Below are positions 61,396 to 64,000 of a stretch of DNA of 64,000 nucleotides, piece after piece. Every line of letters begins with the position of its first letter. Position 1 is the first letter of the stretch. The position numbers were made by a program, and so were the translations under genes. The notes beneath the pieces are model-generated. The model was not told where the DNA came from and ran no database searches. It saw nothing but the letters and a program-made list of their open reading frames with translations. Origin of the DNA: Paraburkholderia kirstenboschensis (GTDB taxonomy: Bacteria; Pseudomonadota; Gammaproteobacteria; Burkholderiales; Burkholderiaceae); the NCBI RefSeq assembly GCF_904848585.1, contig NZ_CAJHCR010000003.1:372001-436000 (forward strand), written 5' to 3'.

Positions 61396-62334
61396 ATGCT
61401 GGCCTATACGCTGCGCCGCACGCTCTGGGCGATCCCGACGATTCTCGCCGTGATCACCGCGTGCTATCTGCTGCTGCATCTCACGCCGGGCGGGCCATTC
61501 GACACCGAGAAGCAACTCTCGGCAGCCGTACTCGCGAATCTCAACGCCAAGTATCACCTCGACGAACCGTTGTGGCTGCAGTACCTCCACTACCTCGGTT
61601 CGCTGCTGCACGGCGATCTCGGGCCGTCGTTCCGCTACGCCGACTGGTCGGTCAACGACCTCGTGTGGAAAGCGCTGCCGGTGAGCCTCGGCGTGGGCGG
61701 CGTGTCGGTGCCGATAGCAGTCGTAATCGGCGTCACGCTCGGCACGCTGGCGGCCGTGCGCCGCGACCGTTTCGTCGATCACGCGGTGATGGTGCTCGGC
61801 AATATCGGCAACGTCGTGCCGCCGTTCGTGCTCGGGCCCGTGCTCGTGTGGATCTTCGCGATTCTGCTGAAGACTTCGGAAGGCCATGGCTGGCTGCCCG
61901 CGGGCGGCTGGGGCGAAGGCGAATGGCGCTATCGCGTGCTGCCGATCGTGCTGCTCACGTTCATCAACGTAGCTGCGATTGCGCGGGTGATGCGCGGCAG
62001 CATGATCGAAGTGCTGTCGGGCAACTTCATTCGCACGGCGCGCGCGAAAGGCTTGCCGGGCCGCACGATCGTGTTGCGTCACGCGCTAAAGCCGGCGCTG
62101 ATGCCTGTCGTGTCGCTGCTCGGCTCGGTCTGCATTTCGTCGATCACGGCGGCTGTCGTGACCGAGTCGGTATTCGCACTGCCGGGGCTCGGTCAACTGG
62201 TGGTGAACGGCGCGATCAATCGCGATTACACGCTCGTGCTCGGCCTCGTCGTGCTGACTACCGCCGTTGCGGTGCTTTTCAATCTGCTGGTCGACCTCGC
62301 ATATGCGTGGCTCGATCCGCGCATCCGGTACTGA
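61396..62334 (+). CDS. oppB: Oligopeptide ABC transporter permease
   Basis: A 312-residue inner-membrane permease with six helices. The start MLAYTLRRTLWAIPTILAVI and the early HLTPGGPFDTEK are typical of OppB. The EAA loop that contacts the ATPase reads NFIRTARAKGLPGRTIVLRH. GGAG lies before the ATG at 61396. It pairs with OppC to form the channel. The stop is two bases before the oppC start. Confidence 0.93.
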   Translation: MLAYTLRRTLWAIPTILAVITACYLLLHLTPGGPFDTEKQLSAAVLANLNAKYHLDEPLWLQYLHYLGSLLHGDLGPSFRYADWSVNDLVWKALPVSLGVGGVSVPIAVVIGVTLGTLAAVRRDRFVDHAVMVLGNIGNVVPPFVLGPVLVWIFAILLKTSEGHGWLPAGGWGEGEWRYRVLPIVLLTFINVAAIARVMRGSMIEVLSGNFIRTARAKGLPGRTIVLRHALKPALMPVVSLLGSVCISSITAAVVTESVFALPGLGQLVVNGAINRDYTLVLGLVVLTTAVAVLFNLLVDLAYAWLDPRIRY

Positions 62335-62336
62335 TC

Positions 62337-63251
62337 ATGGCCCGCTCCATTCAATCGACTGCCGCGGCGCTCGATCCGCTCGCGGCCATTGCCAGTGCGC
62401 CGCGTTCGCGCGGCCCGCTCGCTACCGCCGCCGCGCGCTTCGTGCGCAACCGGGCGGCATTCACCGGTTTTATCGTGCTGTTGTTGATCGTGGTCGCGTG
62501 CGTGGCCGGTCCGTGGCTGCTGCCCAACGGTCCTGTCGACAGCGACTGGTCCGCGATCAGCCTGCCGCCCACGTTGCAAAACATGCACTGGTTCGGCACC
62601 GACGAACTCGGCCGCGACCTGCTCGCGCGCACGCTGCAAGGCGGACGCGTTTCGCTCGAAGTCGGCCTGCTCGGCACGCTCGTGTCGGGACTGATCGGCG
62701 TTGCATATGGCGCGACCGCGGGTTATCTCGGCGGCCGCGTGGATGCGGTGATGATGCGCATCGTCGACATGATGTACGCGATTCCCTACATGCTGATCGC
62801 CATTCTGATGATGACGATGTTCGGCCGCGCGTTCTATCTCGTCGTGCTGACCATCAGCGCGTTTTCGTGGCTCGACATGGCGCGCGTGGTGCGCGGGCAG
62901 ACGCTGTCGCTGCGCTCGCGCGAGTTCATCGACGCGGCCAGAGCCATCGGCGTGAGTTCGAGATCGATCATCGCGCGTCATATCGTGCCGAATCTGTTCG
63001 GCGTCGTGGTGGTGTACGCGAGCGTGACCGTGCCCAACATCGTGCTGACGGAGTCGGTTTTGTCGTTCCTCGGCCTCGGTGTGCAGGAGCCGATGACCAG
63101 CTGGGGCGTGCTGATTCAGGACGGCGCGCAGAAGCTCGAATCCATGCCCTGGCTTCTGCTATGCCCGGCCGTGATGCTATGCGTGACGCTCTACTGCGTG
63201 AATTTTGTCGGCGACGGTTTGCGCGACGCTTTCGATCCGAAGGACCGCTGA
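62337..63251 (+). CDS. oppC: Oligopeptide ABC transporter permease
   Basis: A 304-residue permease. A cytoplasmic N-terminus of about 40 residues is followed by six helices. HWFGTDELGRDLLARTLQGG and the EAA loop EFIDAARAIGVSSRSIIARH identify OppC, and ESVLSFLGLGVQEPMTSWG is the usual late motif. The start at 62337 lies two bases after the oppB stop; a frame reaching back to 61461 runs inside oppB and is not used. The stop is one base before the oppD start. Confidence 0.93.
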   Translation: MARSIQSTAAALDPLAAIASAPRSRGPLATAAARFVRNRAAFTGFIVLLLIVVACVAGPWLLPNGPVDSDWSAISLPPTLQNMHWFGTDELGRDLLARTLQGGRVSLEVGLLGTLVSGLIGVAYGATAGYLGGRVDAVMMRIVDMMYAIPYMLIAILMMTMFGRAFYLVVLTISAFSWLDMARVVRGQTLSLRSREFIDAARAIGVSSRSIIARHIVPNLFGVVVVYASVTVPNIVLTESVLSFLGLGVQEPMTSWGVLIQDGAQKLESMPWLLLCPAVMLCVTLYCVNFVGDGLRDAFDPKDR

Positions 63252-63252
63252 C

Positions 63253-64000
63253 ATGCCGCTACTCGAAGTCAAAGACCTGAGCGTGCGCTTCACGCGCCGC
63301 GAAGGCGCACCGGTCGACGCGGTGCAACGTGTGTCGTTTTCGCTCGAAGCGGGCCGCACCCTCGGCATTGTCGGCGAGTCCGGATCAGGCAAGAGCCAGA
63401 CGGTAATGGCATTGCTCGGCCTCCTCGCTGGCAACGGCAAGGTGTCCGGCGAAGCGCTCTATCGCGGCGAAAACCTGCTTGCGATGAACGAAGCGGCGCT
63501 CAACAGAATCCGCGGCGACCGCATCGGCATGATCTTTCAGGACCCGATGACCTCGCTCAATCCGTTCCTGACCATCGAGCGGCAAATGACCGAGACGCTG
63601 CAACTGCATCGAAAGATGTCGCGCCGCGACGCGCGCCGCCGTGCAATCGAAGCGCTAGAAGCGGTGCGCATTCCCGATGCCGCGCGCCGCATCGGCATGT
63701 ATCCGCACGAGTTTTCCGGCGGCATGCGGCAACGCGTGATGATCGCAATGGCGCTGCTCTCCGAGCCCGAAATCCTGATCGCCGACGAACCCACCACCGC
63801 GCTCGACGTGACCGTGCAGGCGCAGATCATCGAGTTGCTGCGCGAACTGAACCGGGAGCGCGGCACGGCGATCATCCTGATCACGCACGACATGGGCGTC
63901 GTCGCGGGCCTCTGCGACAACGTGATGGTGATGTACGCCGGCCAGACCGTCGAACAGGCGAGTGCCGCAGCGCTCTTCGCCGCGCCCACGCATCCGTACA
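63253..64000 (+). CDS. oppD: Oligopeptide ABC transporter ATPase (partial at window end)
   Basis: The first 249 residues of an ABC ATPase; the rest lies outside the window. Walker A is GIVGESGSGKSQT near residue 40, the Q-loop is MIFQDPMTSLNPFLT, the ABC signature is EFSGGMRQRVMIAMALL and Walker B is ILIADEPTTALDVT, with the switch His in LITHDMG. These mark OppD/DppD. It should power peptide uptake with OppABC, and an oppF gene is expected next. It starts directly after oppC. Confidence 0.93.
   Translation, partial: MPLLEVKDLSVRFTRREGAPVDAVQRVSFSLEAGRTLGIVGESGSGKSQTVMALLGLLAGNGKVSGEALYRGENLLAMNEAALNRIRGDRIGMIFQDPMTSLNPFLTIERQMTETLQLHRKMSRRDARRRAIEALEAVRIPDAARRIGMYPHEFSGGMRQRVMIAMALLSEPEILIADEPTTALDVTVQAQIIELLRELNRERGTAIILITHDMGVVAGLCDNVMVMYAGQTVEQASAAALFAAPTHPY

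Noticed and set aside
59722..62082. A 786-codon open frame on the minus strand opposite oppAB
   Set aside because: It is exactly antisense to well-supported oppA and oppB, with His/Arg-rich composition typical of mirror frames in GC-rich genes, and has no family motif.
1..64000. tRNA, rRNA, insertion sequences, integrases or att repeats
   Set aside because: Reading both strands, I found no convincing tRNA arms, transposase motifs or paired terminal repeats; a covariance-model scan would settle small RNAs.

Overview
The window is high-GC DNA with dense, tightly spaced genes. The family content points to a Burkholderiales bacterium, most likely Paraburkholderia or Burkholderia: a DUF4148 secreted protein, a SYLF lipoprotein like BPSL1445, a DUF3348/DUF802/OmpA/DUF2894 operon, H-NS and HU proteins with Ala/Lys tails, and a carnitine catabolic operon. 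This assignment is by family recognition only; no alignment was run. I saw no tRNA, rRNA, insertion sequence, prophage or CRISPR array. It reads as chromosomal DNA, mostly metabolic and regulatory.

Layout. 0-2.7 kb: an alpha/beta hydrolase (cut by the window edge), an M14 carboxypeptidase-like protein and an EamA transporter. 3-5.8 kb: gabT-gabD (GABA to succinate), closed by a strong terminator. 6.2-12.2 kb: a carnitine module, cdhR divergent from caiX-cdhC-cdhA-cdhB-hocS, which takes (acyl)carnitine to glycine betaine. 12.5-16.4 kb: a thioesterase, a two-component system resembling the LqsS/LqsR (CqsS-type) family, and a HAD phosphatase. 16.5-21.4 kb: a four-gene operon, DUF3348, a MotA/ExbB-like DUF802 protein with a very long coiled tail, a MotB/OmpA-like protein and DUF2894. 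It looks like an uncharacterised ion-driven, wall-anchored motor similar in plan to ZorAB.

21.6-32.4 kb: an XRE-cupin regulator facing an MFS transporter, an amidase remnant and a DadA-like oxidase; a GGDEF-EAL protein divergent from a LysR regulator; and a monocarboxylate symporter (mctP-like, with DUF3311) divergent from a sensor kinase/LuxR pair. 32.4-37.9 kb: small or poorly known proteins, a double-domain H-NS protein, a DUF6765 protein, a periplasmic FKBP and a nitrilase-family enzyme. 38-41.4 kb: an Lhr-type helicase with its partner nuclease (MPE/PdeM). 41.7-49.4 kb: a berberine-bridge-type flavoprotein, the SYLF lipoprotein, a SulP transporter, a YbaK-like protein, a YihY protein with an ElaB-like tail, and a major porin.

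49.6-54.1 kb: the Anbu proteasome-like protease cluster, with circularly permuted ATP-grasp, alpha-E and transglutaminase proteins. 54.4-58.5 kb: an HU protein, a MocR regulator and a POT peptide symporter. 59-64 kb: an XRE-cupin regulator followed by an Opp-type peptide ABC transporter that runs off the end of the window.

The strongest candidate for an undescribed system is the motor-like operon at 16.5-21.4 kb. Next are the orphan Lqs-like pair, the Anbu/ATP-grasp cluster and the two-headed H-NS protein.
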